DNA from: Lepraria neglecta
Lineage: Eukaryota; Ascomycota; Lecanoromycetes; Lecanorales; Stereocaulaceae
Reading direction: 5' to 3'
DNA: 64,000 nt
Assembly (NCBI GenBank): GCA_033220425.1
Contig: CM065649.1
Coordinates: forward strand, 2,790,001 to 2,854,000
Shown: positions 48,998 to 61,996 of the stretch, in pieces
How positions within the stretch are numbered: position 1 is the first letter of the stretch
How the letters are laid out: the number at the start of each line of letters is the position of its first letter
Translations under genes and position numbers: made by a program
The notes under the pieces: model-generated
What the model was told of the DNA's origin: nothing
The model's database searches: none
What the model saw: only the letters and a program-made list of their open reading frames with translations

Positions 48998-51770
48998 TCC
49001 CCGTTGCGATGGGTAAGCTAATTAATTGGTGTATGTGTATTGTAATCGATGAAAAAAAGTGCCTTTCGATGAAAATCGAAAGATGGGGATGGTGTTTGGT
49101 GGTGGAAAGCAAGAGGAAGTGAGATTTGGAGGGGGGGATAGTGAGTCTTGGTTTGAAAACTCTGCTATCAGGGATCCAATTGTGCGGTTCACAGTATGGT
49201 TAATCTCCGGTTGCCACTTCTCCGCTCATCGTTGCAGGCCGGTGGTGACCTGTATAGGCCAAGGATATCTCTGAGAACGACAGGACAAGAGCGTCTTTGT
49301 GCATGCATCAGGCTATATGATGGGCATAGATGTCCCCAGAACAGTCTTTCGAAGCATACTGAAGCAGCTGACGGTAGCCATGGTAGAAGTTCAAGAGCTA
49401 GTTAGGAAATAACGGGGTGAGCGAACATTGCTTCCACAGGCACATAGCATTCTCAGTCCCTTCCGCTCCAGAGGCTCACGGGCATGTTGCATCTAGCTGA
49501 CGTTGATTATTTTGAACGGACTGCAAGTGCGTGTGGAGATCATGAGGCTATGAAAGGCTAAGAGAGGGTGCTTTGGGAAGTGGATTTGGTACACCAGGAC
49601 CAGCCGGGTACTTATCTGCAGTGGGAGAGGGGCATCCGGGCAAGTATCAGGGATGTAGCAAGCCTATCCATAGAAATTCCCATGGCTTGGAGCATCAATG
49701 CTCCCATACTTGTAGGCCACTCAGCCGGGTTGGAGCTGGCTTGGTTTACCTAGCTGGGAGGCATTTGGGAAGGCTGCATTGAATCATCAATCAATATAGG
49801 CATTGCTCAAGCCCCCCAACAACAGGCGGTTAGACGGGGGCCTTAAGACAGAACATAAATGCAACTCTAGGCAGGAAGAAAGGGAATGTAGAGGACGTGT
49901 TGGAGACTTGTAGTCGTGGATGAAGTGGCACAATTTTAGCGCGATGAGTAGCACGATGAGTCTTGGCATCGCCTCGTATGTTCTTCTTTTGGGCATTGAC
50001 CAATCGTCATAGATTTCATTTTCGCCTTTCGCGGGGAACAAGTGGCCAGGACCACGATTGGTTCGATGCTATCTACAAATTTCCCATGAAGGCCGAACAG
50101 TACTGCTGGGAGTATGGTGATGTCAGGGCTAGATACGCCCTTCTTGCGAGCCGGCCAAAGATACATTCATAGATTCGTTTATCTAACAGAGAAAGACTGC
50201 CATGATCTCCTACGATCTCCTGTGACCTCCTGCCACCGCCTAGACAGGCATTCAACCCCTTCCTTCCTACCTTCCTCCAAGTAAGATTACGCTGTCGCTC
50301 CACCCCGTCTTCAAATGGCGCCATGAGTCGTCTACCTGCTACATCCACATTGAAGTGCTTTGATAAGGAAAGGAAGAGCTGGGTTGATACATGGTTTTTT
50401 GCAAGGTAGATGTGCGCCCTTGTGACTTCTACGGGCGTACAATGGCTGCTAGGGGTTGCTTCGCCAGTGCTGGAGAGGCCACTCCGACTCTGTACAGGCT
50501 AAGCTCGGAGATGAAAAGCCGTGTGAGCTGGATAGTTGGCGGAGGCTTTACCTCGTCAGACTATACTCTGTCAAAATGGATGCAGCTGTCAGGGTTAAGG
50601 AATCTCTCTCGAGCTCTCGAACTTAGGATCGTGCCCCGAAATGTGGTCAATAGCTGGCCGAACAGCAAACGACATGGCCCAGGCATTGGGTTGGGGAGGT
50701 TGAATGGGAGGTTCCGGTCAATGGGCAGCACTTTGTGGACCCTCGGGAATGTACGAGTCACGGGTGCTCCGTGTGATGTTACAGGAGAGCATGGATGAGC
50801 GTGCAGTGCGTCGGGGTCTGCCTATCCAGATCTGAGCCGAGCCAAGTGCCCTTGACCCAGCAGTCAATCATCTGCTACGCAAGATGTAGCCCATATGAGA
50901 CGTAGAGCGTCCGTGGTCGTAGAGATAGCGACAGTAGAAAGATTCTAGATTTAGTAAAATGCTGTCTGGGACTATCTGATCTACGTCCACGTCCATCCAT
51001 CATCGTTCTGTGTGTGGTAAGTGCACCGAGACTGAAACAGTAGATGATATTCGGCGTGACTACCCCAAGTTTGACCTCAACCTTCAGCCCTCATCGCGGC
51101 CAGAGTTTACTTCTTCCAATGCATAGAGCTGTACTGGGCAAGCGAGTGCCTTCAAGCTGAATCAAAGAATGTTGTGGCCGGGTCCTCCATTGCCAAAAGT
51201 ACCATTCCATCCTTGCATCGCATGAACAGACACCGCACGTCAGACTTGAGAAGGCTTTAAGCGAAGAAAGCTATAAGCGAGGTTGTGGTGGAGTATCAGT
51301 GCTTTTTATTTTCATAAGGGCGATGCTCAGAGTACTCATTATGATCTTAGGGAAATTTTGGTCCTTGAGAAGCCACATCATAGAGCAGGAAGCCGACAGC
51401 ACAGCACATTATACGCAAGGATGTGTAGACCGTCAAGTCCCTTTCTCGCACCTTTGCTCATTGCAGCTTCCTTAGTCCGATGAAGCCTGTGATGCCCTCA
51501 CATATTGTTTTGGCATCTTGACTTAAGCTGGAATCAAACCATATGTAGACACAGCCATTGCGCACTGCCGTTATAGTATGGTCTTTGACTGGGAGAGATT
51601 CACGTCGTTAGGTGTATAGGTGGATGGGTATCGGACTCGAGGCCACCAAACGTGAGGCCAGTATTCGTTGTAGTCTTTGTTGGCCTCCAGTAAACGTATC
51701 TCCCAGCACCTTACCCAAAGCCCCTCTTCGATAAGCTCCTGATGTAGCGACCTGACACGCACAGCGCTTA
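48998..51770. other. Gene-poor stretch, nothing recognised
   Basis: Only short frames without family features occur here. The 135-codon frame at 50391 starts well but has no motif, no splice context and no repeat relation. Confidence 0.45.
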
Positions 51771-51779
51771 CTCCTTCAA

Positions 51780-52720
51780 CACAGCCACATCGGGCAATTT
51801 TCTGCGCTTCGAAAGCTGGGAAAGGGTCGCTTCTGAATCCGTCTCTAGACGCGGGTCGCAGCGAGGGTGCGGTCGAAAGTAGGCTGTGTAGCTTAGTTCA
51901 ACATACAAATACCGAAAGTCTCTTCTGTATGGATGCTGGAGAGTAAGGTATAGTGATCGAAGGGGGCGGAGTCATTGCTTTGAAGCGCGAGACAGGTGTG
52001 CGGATTTTTTCGAGTTTCTGTGATGGAGGTAGGCGCGAGTCGCAAAACATCGACAATGATCTTTTACAGATTAGCTTTTGTAGTTCAACGTATGATGTGT
52101 GGTTTTTGTGTGTGTTGTCCCAATTCTTCGCGGCTGTAAGAGGGCGTAGCCCTTTCCACGAAGCGAATCATGGAAGTACAGTTTTCCGAGTCGCTTGAAA
52201 CCCGCGATAGGGTTGCGGAGGGTAAACTTTGTAGTTGAGAGTGCGCTGTGTGTTCTTTATGGATTCTCATTCGAGATCCTGCGAGAGCTTCGATGGTGCA
52301 AGGAGGCGAAGTCAATGCTTCGAAGCGAGCGTTACGGTTGATGTCCTCAAAGCTCAGACGCGGATCGCATGTCATCGGCGAGGCCCTGCCAAAGGTCAAC
52401 TTCGTAGTTTAATGTTTGGTACGTTTCTGTTCTGCATACGTACTGTAATCTCTTAATGACCGAAGGAGGCGGAGTCCTCTCCATCAAGCGACTCATGCGC
52501 GCGTATGTCTTTAGGCTTTTGTCCTGTCTTCAATTCCAGCCGCGAGTCGCGTGACATCGAAGACAGTCTTTGTCGAGAGTTGACATCGTCCAAACTCAAT
52601 GTGTATACAATGTGGAATCTTGCGTGAATTTTTCTGGAGGTAGAAGAAGGCGGAGTCCTTTGAAGCGACTGCTATAGGCCAATCCCTAGTGCTTTGACTC
52701 CACATCGATATTGTAGGACC
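51780..52720. repeat. Degenerate tandem array, five units of 150-186 bp
   Basis: A core GGCGGAGTCnnnn(n)GAAGCGACTC recurs at about 51965, 52142, 52304, 52468 and 52649 (intervals 177, 162, 164, 181). A second core, CGCGAGTCGCnnGACATCGA, is interleaved at about 51848, 52034, 52187, 52359 and 52541 (intervals 186, 153, 172, 182). Two independent motifs keeping the same period show a true head-to-tail array rather than chance. Units also share TGTAGTTyAAyGTTTG-like sequence. There is no continuous reading frame. I do not recognise the element. Confidence 0.7.
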
Positions 52721-55700
52721 TTGCGGCTTCTCCATCTACTGAGAAGCTTCCAATCAAGGCAGCACGCATTGATATAATCCCGCATATGTTGTCTTCTCGT
52801 CCTCATGTTGTCCCATGTTTGTTCGCAAGTAGCATGTTGTATGAGTACTGGCGGTAAAGGGAGTCGCCATTAAGAGTTCGTCGTCCGAGGCTCTTTTAGT
52901 GCCAGTCCTCGAAATCATGCATTAGTTGGCGAGATGTGGGAAATGGGTACGTCTAGGGGTATGCTCCATGTTGGGCTACCTCGAAGAGCCACAGTAGCAA
53001 CGTGTTCATCATCTGGCGATATCACTTGGGCGTCCTCATTTCATCTCCCCCATCCTGATGTTGCTGTAGAGGATCTATTAAAAGGTCATTGGGGCCATTG
53101 AGATCGTCTGTCAAATTGAAGGAGAACTTCTCCACCACGACGAGGTCATTTGCAGGCCAGAACGCGTGTCGAGCGGGGAAAGAGCTCTGTTGTGAATTGA
53201 GACAATATACTGTTTCTACTCTCGTACGTTCTTGGCAAGTCCTCTAACACGTCCTGGTGTTAGAGAGGTTGGTGGATGCGACGGGGAGTGGAGGTAGCCA
53301 ACGGCGTAGTAGAAAAGAACACAGAGTAACGTTGAAGGGTATGACGACGATATGGCTGTGCCTTAATGCAATCTTGATCCTTGGAGAGAAAAGCAACTCT
53401 GACAGAACGCATGAGTCGGCTAGCGCCGGGAAAGGGTCATGCCAATCACAAATCAGATCACTCGAAGGGATTGTAACGTCCATTTTCAGTAAGAGGAACG
53501 ACACTGTTGGTGTCTCATTCGCAATCGCTTTAGCCCAAACGGTGTACTTGGACGAGCAGCGAGGCTGGAGACTTGTCAATGGTGAAACGATGCTTGATTG
53601 CAATAAAGATAAGCTCGTAGAAGTGGTGTGCTGTCAGCCCTAGGAGAAGCGCTTCCAATTCTGTGGTAGCTCACCATAGATTTTCTGTGGACTGAAACAT
53701 ATCCAATGGGAACTGCACTCATTAGTGATCGAAGCGCAGCCCCACCTGCAATTCGTAGGGCCGCCTCCATGGCGTCTTTTCGGGCAGAACTTACACTTTG
53801 GCCTCTTTGGTGCCATGTGGTCTGAAACGTAGCAACAAGACTACAAATCTGTGGAGATGAGAAAACGGGCAATCAATGGGATATGAAAGAACGTCAATAT
53901 AGTATTTTTAACATGTAACACCGAAGGAATATAAATTTCTAATGTTAGCGTGACTTACCGCGATCCACGGCGCCGATCGGGGGGGCCGAAATCTGCTCGC
54001 AAACACTTCTGAAACACGAAACAACTGTCCTCCATTGGATAGGAGTCGGAGTTGGTGATGACTAAAATAACCTCAAGCAACAAGGTCCACGCACTCGCAT
54101 GAGGCTCAACGATGATGGGGAAATTACAGGGACTAAAACGCGACCCGTGCCAGATGCTAGGATCATCGGATGGCGAGTTCAGGCCTCAGAGGGCGGGAAA
54201 AAGTGGTAGACGATATCATTGGTCACAAATGATGCGGAGAAAGTTGAGATCAATGCACGACATGGTAGTGAACGCCCATCGTGTTATGCAAGTAGATGAC
54301 TTTTGCTCCCAAGGTATTGGCAGAGAATACATCAGACGTGCAAATGTCAAGGTAATCAGTCGTTTCAAAAGGCGACGACATACAGTGATTCCGGAGGAGG
54401 ACAACGGAGATGTTGGATATCTTATAGGTGCGTCTAGAGCAAAGACGGACGATGAAGAAAGCAAAGAGTAGCAATAGCCTGTAGGCAAATTTTTGTGACT
54501 TGTTCCTTCTCGCTTCGGGATTTAAGGTTGAGGATCGTCCCGCTAAAGGAAGTCGCAGGGGGACATGTATTTTTGGCAGCGCCAAGAGCGACTAGTGTGT
54601 CCCCTTACATCCCTGCTTCCCATCTACTCGCAGATCTACCCGTGTGACCACTCGCATTCTCTGCATACACTAAGGAAACCCTCCCAAACTTGCCCACACT
54701 ACTCCCCGAATTGTCCGCCAACGGAAGCCCGATGATCCTCAAGGTCGCATTGACACTTCGGTACTATCGGTAGCGGTTCCTGGTGGCGGTCTACCGTCTA
54801 CTCGAAACAGACCAGGATGTGCTGGCCTTTGATCAATAGTCTGCCCTACTGGCCCTTCAATGGGCCACTCACGGGCCAGAACATGGTCCTTTGGAAGGTG
54901 GAATTTCCAGATCCAGATGTTTGGGTCGATCCTAATGGCTTTTGGGGAGGCAACGAAAGCAGTGAACAGTTGGCTGGCGTACTCCTAACAGTATGGTACT
55001 TGAAACAAGCTACATACACTCTGTTTCTCTTCCCTTTCCTTCCCGATTTCGCATGGTGTTTACGTTACGCTACCTCTGCTCCGCCTCAATCGCAAGCTTC
55101 ACCTTTAATTTTCACCCTGGCTCTCTCAATTGGATGTGTTTTGCGACCCACAAAGCCACCACAGCGTCGTAGAAGCAATGAACCTCCTGATCAGCAACTC
55201 TAGAGCTTCCAGCCCTGTCAACATATAACTATTCGTTGACCGTTCCGTCCCTTATGCCTATGGTTAAAAGTAATTGGGTTCCCAATATCATACGTACATA
55301 CAGGAAGATATACCCGCTGCATCCCACTTGGCGCTCTTTTAACTATTCTCCCGTCAAAGCCTCGCCAAAATCCTCCGAACCTTGAATCGATAACGAGACA
55401 ATTGGAATCAACGCTCAGGTACTGCCTTAGACTTTTTGGCTTTCAGAAGGAAAGGTCGGTTAATCGATCCCGGTGGCTGTCAAGGGATCACATCAATCAT
55501 TGCGGATCAAAGTTATATCATCCCTTGCTCACTTGCATCCAATGTCCTTCCCATGGCCTGTGCACCACTCTCCACAACCTCTACTGAATCATTTCCTTAT
55601 GATAGGTCTTCAACAGCATCCTAAAGAACTGTTGATAAGCGCTCGAAGGCGGAGCTAGATTGTCCGCCACACTCTCGTTCTTTATATATCAAGGTAAGCA

Positions 55701-55925
55701 GTTCCTGACCCCCTGCAACTACGCGGAATCACTCCCAATCCATCATGATTCTCATCCATGATTCAGATACTCTTATCTCGGGTTCGTTGTTCGTGTTCGG
55801 AGTGCTTCAGGTTCCCGAGACCTCCGCCCAATCAGGCACCGGAACGTATAGTGCGAACACACTTCCCACTGGAACGAACCGCCAAAAAACCGAAAGCGAA
55901 CACTACTTAACATCAATTTCCTGTT
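52721..55925. other. Gene-poor stretch upstream of the medA-like gene
   Basis: No supported gene. Frames at 53257-53643, 54112-54471 and 54817-55203 show no motifs and overlap other equally long frames. Since the next gene is a developmental regulator, part of this 3.2 kb may be its extended promoter; that is an inference from position only. Confidence 0.4.
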
Positions 55926-56324
55926 ATGGTCTCCGCCTCAGCTTCCAAACACAGTTTGCAAAGCGATTACGGTGCTGCGGGCAATCTCGTTCCTCCTTAC
56001 ATCCAAAAGCCTCCTAGCTCGTTTCCCCGACCATTACTTTCTCAACAATTACCATCCAACTCACAGCCAAGCTGGATTCACTCACCTATTCTGAGCTGGA
56101 AGTAAGTACAACAATTCATTCTACTGTTTTACTGGCGAGGACCAAGCAGATCCATTCCAAGGAATGCGCCAAGCGAAGGGCTCGAAACAACAACATCGTC
56201 ATCGCATGAGCACATCTGCGTTGGACGAGGACCTTCGCAAGCTATCATTCGTCTTTCCTGCTTTCTGCTAGCACTGGACACAGTGCTACAGCTGTGCGAC
56301 CTAGTAATACATGGCTCAAACTGA
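55926..56324 (+). promoter_or_regulatory. Long leader with a possible spliced upstream ORF
   Basis: An ATG at 55926 opens a Ser/Pro/Gln-rich frame (NLVPPYIQKPPSSFPRPLLS) that reaches a good donor (GTAAGTACA at 56102). Splicing to the acceptor at 56149 keeps it open to TGA at 56322-56324, overlapping the regulator's start codon (56311) in another frame by 14 bases. It would encode 116 residues. Other acceptors I tested do not put it in frame with the main protein: the one that has the right phase (56210) meets TAG at 56269. It may instead be an unrecognised true N-terminal exon. Confidence 0.4.
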
Positions 56325-58995
56325 CTCAATGACTTCACAAACGGATGCTAACGATCTAAAGCCACAGACTCGCAACTCTCCTGTCATCGTTGGCGACCAC
56401 TACGAGCTGGCAGAGACTGTGGCCGCAGGATACGGTGGCGAGCTTCTCGGCGGCCTGCTAGCCAAGCCCGACAGCCAGCCGGCTCTGCTGTCTATGTCAG
56501 GATACGAGAAGTTTCAAAATGCCGACTTGAATGGTACGTTCTTTCCAACCTGAGGCAGGCTTTTCTGCCCAAACCCAGCCTTAGCAGGCATCTTCGTGCT
56601 CATGCCTCGCGGCGGCAAGCATTCGAGGCATTTTAGGCTGACGCCAGCCTGACAGATTACGATGGCAGAAGACCATCACAGAGCTATGCTACTCTCGCCG
56701 ACTACAATGCTAGCCGGCCTACACAAGAGTCAATGTACCTGACATATGCTTTGCCCGGGACTGCCGACCCGGAGTTGCAGCCTCCTTCAACGGCGTATGA
56801 TCGAAATGCAGATCAGCTGGCCTACGGAGCTAGCTCCATAGACCAGCCCCGTGCTCCATATGAGGCAACGAACTCAGCCTACAGCGGCTGCCAAGCTGGA
56901 AAGCTTCCGGAGATTTCGTCTTACAATCCGCCGCGAGGCTCCAAAGACTCCCATGTCTTCATCTACCTGGACTCAAGTACCGATTTGCTTGTACCTTCAC
57001 CACTAATTGCAAGCTTGATGTTCGCGACACGCCAAGTCCCTGCCACGCTTACTCGCCTTGAGAACCGCGAGAAAGATGTTTACTACAAATACGTGGTAGA
57101 TGCGCGCGCTCCATCGTTTGCAGAGACAGGCTCGCCCAATGCACGAATCTCGTTACGACTCCAACTTCAGGAGCAATCCGGAGTCGATGCAGGGTTAATA
57201 AATGTCGGTCCGTGGCTGTATGAGGATAGTAGACAGATCGAAACTCGAACTTTGCCATATGCTAGCCGCAAAAGGAAAATGACTGGGGAGTCGCCAGAGC
57301 TATCCCATTCGGCCAAGAGAGGAACAACACCGCAACAGCAGACCGACGAGCCACAACAGTATGGCTCATATGGATATGCACAGGGGACAAACTTGGCATA
57401 CCACCAAGGCTTGCACTCCATCGACCTGAGCTCGATGCAGAGGAAGCTCACACCTTACGGGAGATCTCAAAGCCAACAATTACTTCAAGATGACACTTCA
57501 TCCATCTCATCGCACACTTATCCGGGGAGTGTAGCTTCATCGCATTATGTTATGAGGCCTCCCTCAACTCAGACCTCAGCGTGGAGTCCATACATTATGA
57601 GCTATCAGTCAGGGAGGAGTCCGGCGTTGAGCACCCAATCCTTTTCAACTTCAGCCACCTCTCCGAATCCAGTAAATCCTCCTCTTGTACGCTCATCAAC
57701 CTTGCAAACACCATCCGGCTCGGCATCCGCCTCTGGAGCTTCATCATCAGATGGAAACTTCAATCCTTACGCTCACTATACCAATAAAGCGATCATCAAG
57801 ATTCGTGGAGACCTCAACACCATGCAAGATGGCTGGAGTGCCGATGAGCGGGCAGCCAAGCGACGACTGGTTCTTTTCCGAGGCGAGCAGCGTGGAAGCA
57901 CCATCAACACCTACTTCAAGTCTATCAAACCAGACGAGCGGCCTTCTCCTCACGCAGTAAGAGAACGCCGAGTCAGCTGCATCTACTGGGAAGAGCGGGA
58001 AGAGTGCTTCGTCACAAGCGTGGACACCATCGCTCTCCTGGAGACATTAGTTGGCGCACGCTTCACGGTGGAGGAAAAGAATCGCATTCGTCGCAATCTC
58101 GAAACCCACCATCCGTTGACAGTGTCAAAAGGCAAACCGGACACGGAGAACTTCTTCAAAGTCATTATGGGATTCCCAAACCCAAAGCCCCGAAATATCG
58201 AGAAAGACGTCAAGGTGTTCCCATGGCCAATCTTAGCGCAAGCTTTAAGGAAGGTCATCAGCAAATATGTAAGTCTTCCCGTCTCACCCTTCATCCAGCA
58301 TTACTTACGGCCCGCAGTCTGCAAGCTTTGCATCAACAGCTGGCCCCCCTACAACCTCCCGCCCTCCAAGCTACGCACGAGCCCAGTCGGAACAAATCTC
58401 TGAGCCCTACTTCTCCTCAGGTTCCTCTACAACCTCAACTACCTACACACAAACCCTCAAATCAGCTACCCTCTCGCCGCCCACTGTCACACCACACGGT
58501 CTACCCCAATATTCGCAAGCATCACCGCTATCCTACACCGTGCCCACGCTAGCGAGTCAATACCCCAATCACGATGCCGCAAGACCCTTAGTCTCAAACT
58601 CAGCCTATAATACCCAAATCTCCTTCCCGGAGCTCTCGCACGCCTACACCAGCTCTTCAATCGGTCGCCGTCGCTCTAGCGAGGCGGGAATCGGAACGCT
58701 AGGATCGAGTCCATATACCACGACCACGAGACCTCGCGCCAATACTTCCTTCGCAAACCTGTACGCCACGCAGAATGCCACCAACGCCGGTGACTGGCAG
58801 CTGCCTACAGTCGGACAGCCAATTCGCGGCTCCTGGGACTTCTCGTCATATCTTCAGCCAGATTCTGGCTCCATCAGCCAAGACTACAGACGTGGATCGA
58901 TGGTGAAAGCGGAGCAGGGCGCTGCGGCTGGGTACCAGCAGGAAGAGGCAGACCAAACGGCGTCGCAAGCTACTATTACGTCGGGTACCACATGA
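56311..58995 (+). CDS. medA: Medusa-type developmental regulator (MedA/Ren1/Acr1 family)
   Basis: Three exons (56311-56533, 56656-58268, 58318-58995) give 837 residues; junctions are DLN-DYDGRRPS and ISKY-SASFASTAG. A first conserved block (about residues 175-225; STDLLVPSPLIASLMFATRQ) is followed by Gln/Ser-rich sequence. The main block (about 455-612) holds IRGDLNTMQDGWSADERAAK, then CIYWEEREECFVTSVDTIAL, FTVEEKNRIRRNLE and VIMGFPNPKPRNIEKDVKVF. I know this order from MedA of Aspergillus and Ren1/Acr1 of Fusarium/Magnaporthe, which control conidiophore and spore development and adherence. It is thought to act in the nucleus. The C-terminus is Ser/Thr-rich. The symbol is by family resemblance, not by orthology test. 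Confidence 0.88.
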
Positions 58996-60465
58996 CAGTA
59001 TACAAGTGCGGATTATGTTGCGCAAAGAATCGATGACTCCTCGATTCCCATTTTCTTTGGGATGAGGGTGTGCTTGTCGCCTCATAGGATCATCTGCATT
59101 GGTCATGCGCCACACTTTTTGGTCGCGCTAACCGCATCCGGCCACCACCATCACCACACCACATTTTCCAAACAATTTACATCTGCATTTAGGTGGCATT
59201 GATTTTGCTTCTTACTATCGCGAACACAAGGTTTTTGTATTTGCTTTCTCGATGTTGCTTCCATTGCATAAGCGATTGGTGTTTTGTGCTGGAGCTTGGC
59301 AATTAGATTCTGCTTCTTACTGGCTGGAGCTTGGGAGGGAAGGCATATATCATAGCATTTAGATGCAATGTCATTCGCTTATCTAGATACCTCCTGCGCC
59401 CTGCTTCTGGTCGTGTTGTTCGTGTTTTCGACATGAGGCTCTTGCACTTAAGCTTTGACCAATTGTTGGAAAGGCTCATGCAGCAAGAGAACGCGCCAAG
59501 GTACATGCTGTGGTAGCCTCGTCATCACCTCCAACAATCTGGGTGCCTACTCCATGCGGTTTCCTAGCTTCCAGGCTACATCTCGAATGCGGCGCCCTGA
59601 AACGCTTGGGGTTCTAAATATAGCATCACCAACTTCTTGACTCCAGGGATCCTCAAACATGGTGCTCTGCACTAGAGACGGCCACTGTCAGCCTGATGAT
59701 TTTTCGACCTTCTTGGTCTTGCATGACCCATGACACCTTGAGTAGCTCTCAAGCTAGAGAAGTCTCGGCAACGCACTGAATTAGACTAGAGCTAGCCAAA
59801 CCGCGGTCTCGAACATCTGATTGATACTTTGCAGATCCTTCGATGAGCACTCGCCATAGGCATCCACACGGGCGAGCTGGGCACATCTACTTCCATTTAT
59901 ACAATTCATCCCGCTCCCTTCTTGTGTATTTCGGCTTGTATCCGCTATCGTGCCAGCAACTGCTACGGGAATGGCAGGGTATCAGTTTCGTATTTTTCAG
60001 ATCTACTGAAAGGCTTAGCAACTAACAGCTGTACCAGAGATTTGATCTTACATCTGCCGTCTTTTCCACCAGCAATAAATCGATGGAACTCGAGAAGAAA
60101 TCGTTACCACTGCGGGGTAAGTACAACGGCGATCTACAGGTCAAGCATCATCGATTATGAGCCCTTGGAGTAAATGAAGGCCAGGCCATACTCGGCTACT
60201 ATTCAGGCATCAGCCAATGCTATCGTCGGGCACCGAGACCTCAGAGACTATCTTGACACTGGACAATGTGACGAATCATTTTGCGGAAGATGTTGTGCAT
60301 TTGTCTGACTTGTTGTGTACATCTTCCACCTGTGAGCAGCTTCGCATGAATGGCAAGAGAATTAAATACGTCGCGAGGATTAGGAGAGTAATCGCTTTTG
60401 ATATTTGCTCTTACCCTGCAAGCAGTTGCTCACTTCCAAGATTCACCACCCTTTCCCTAGCAGCC
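58996..60465. other. Intergenic, nothing recognised
   Basis: Between the 3' end of the medA-like gene and the 3' end of a minus-strand relic. Short frames only. No repeat or RNA gene was seen. Confidence 0.45.
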
Positions 60466-61940
60466 TCAATCATTGTTGACATCTCCACCATCCTCTTCAG
60501 GATAGAAAGTGGCGCGAACAGCTCGTTGTCGCCTTGAAGCCTTCGCACCCATCGATTTCTTAATGCTCTGTACAGTCCGAGTTGCTTTGTCATTTTTGGA
60601 ACGAGTACACCAAGTCACACTCGCGACCACGACTGGCGGCGTGCTGCTGGAGTTTTGGTCAAAAGTAGCTTCGCTTCCAGCAGGCGTAATGGGACTCCTG
60701 AGTGGGCTGAGGTGTTCATCAAAGGCTGGGACATACTGTGTGGCAGGTGCTTTGGAAGATTCGGCTGCGTGATCATTCGCTTGTGGGCTCTTTGCATTCA
60801 GGGTGAGACCCGAGAAGACAATAGTGCGTGGAGGGATGCTAGGACCGGCTACCATGGTCCCCGGAACAACTGTCGATCCGGTCCAATGTGGCTTAGGCCT
60901 AGGTCAGTCTTCTGCATGGCGCGGTAAACAGGAGAGAGGTCACACTTGGGAGTTGTGACAGTACCGTGAGGGTCTGTGCGTGCTAAAGGCTTTTCTTGTT
61001 GAGGACTATCCGATGCAGCTGCAGGCTGTGCCTCGGTCATTTGCTGCTTTACTCTCCCTTGACGAACGTATTCTGCGAAAGGCATATTCGTTACAGCTAT
61101 AAGCTGTGCATTGAATATTTGCTGCTTTGTTCTCACATGATGAATAAAGACTGCGTAAGTGATACCATCACAATCATGGTCGGCATCGTGTCTGCTCTCA
61201 CTACCTTGATGAGGCTCGCGGCTAGATTGGCCATTATCGATGCGATCTTCGCCACGAACTGAACAAGAATCGAGATTGCGAGCGGGAGAACCGAGGCCGT
61301 CATCTAGCTCTGACTCTACTTTCTTGCCGGTGCGGGCAGTGCGAGCACCATAATCGCATTGTGTTACAACAATGTTGGGGTCGATGTAATTCTCAGCCTC
61401 TGGCACAGCGTCGCCGGCTTCTTGACGCTCCTTCTGACGTATAGCTTGCAAGAGGCCCTTACGCTTAGCGTCAGCAGCCTTTCTGCGGGTGTCGAGATTG
61501 TGCTAATCGCCGGATAGACGGACAGGCTCATACTCGCCCACTTCACCATGAAGAGGTACCCGACCGTTCGGCCATAAGGGTTCTCCAGCACGAACGGAGC
61601 CAAACATGGCCACACCACATGCGGATCGACGCCACGCTTCGAGCTCGCCTTGCGAAGAGAACTGGCCCAAAGCATTGTCTACATTAGGGAAAGACGGATC
61701 ATAGCCCATTCTTGAACCTCTCGCGGCATGCGGGACCGTGTTCTCATCTGGTTGATTGTAGATACGAGACTAACAAGATCCAAAGGGATGACAGCCCCTG
61801 GGAACTTGACATGTTGGGCAAAGGTCGGTATGATCGGTGAAACACGAATTTTAAACAGCACGAGGGAGAGCCGGTCCCATACGAGGTCCCTCAAGCGCTC
61901 CAGGAGCTGGAACGCTATGCATTGCGCCATTCATGTACAT
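60466..61940 (-). pseudogene. Uncharacterised gene with three stops and a frameshift
   Basis: From the ATG at 61938-61940 one frame reads MYMNGAMHSVPAPG, a Cys-rich part (CFTDHTDLCPTCQ), GYDPSFPNVDNALGQFSSQ, DTRRKAADAKRKG and onward to about 60910. It is broken by TAA at codon 30 (61851-61853), TAG at codon 57 (61770-61772) and TAG at codon 146 (61503-61505). Near 60905 the sense moves one frame (KPHWTGSTVVPGTMVAGPS) and continues to the stop at 60466. All three stops can come from CAA or CAG by one C-to-T change. The Cys/His spacing might bind zinc. No family recognised. Confidence 0.55.
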
Positions 61941-61996
61941 CATTGGAGCAGGTCCATTTCTTCAACTTCTTCAACTATATAGCACTCATAAGCCAC

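Noticed and set aside
50391-50798. 135-codon frame with good ATG
   Set aside because: No motif, splice context or paralogue; left as unsupported.
52721-52950. Possible extension of the 51.8-52.7 kb array
   Set aside because: Neither core motif recurs beyond about 52670.
54112-54471. 119-codon frame, basic protein
   Set aside because: No family feature, and opposing frames of similar length cover the same bases.
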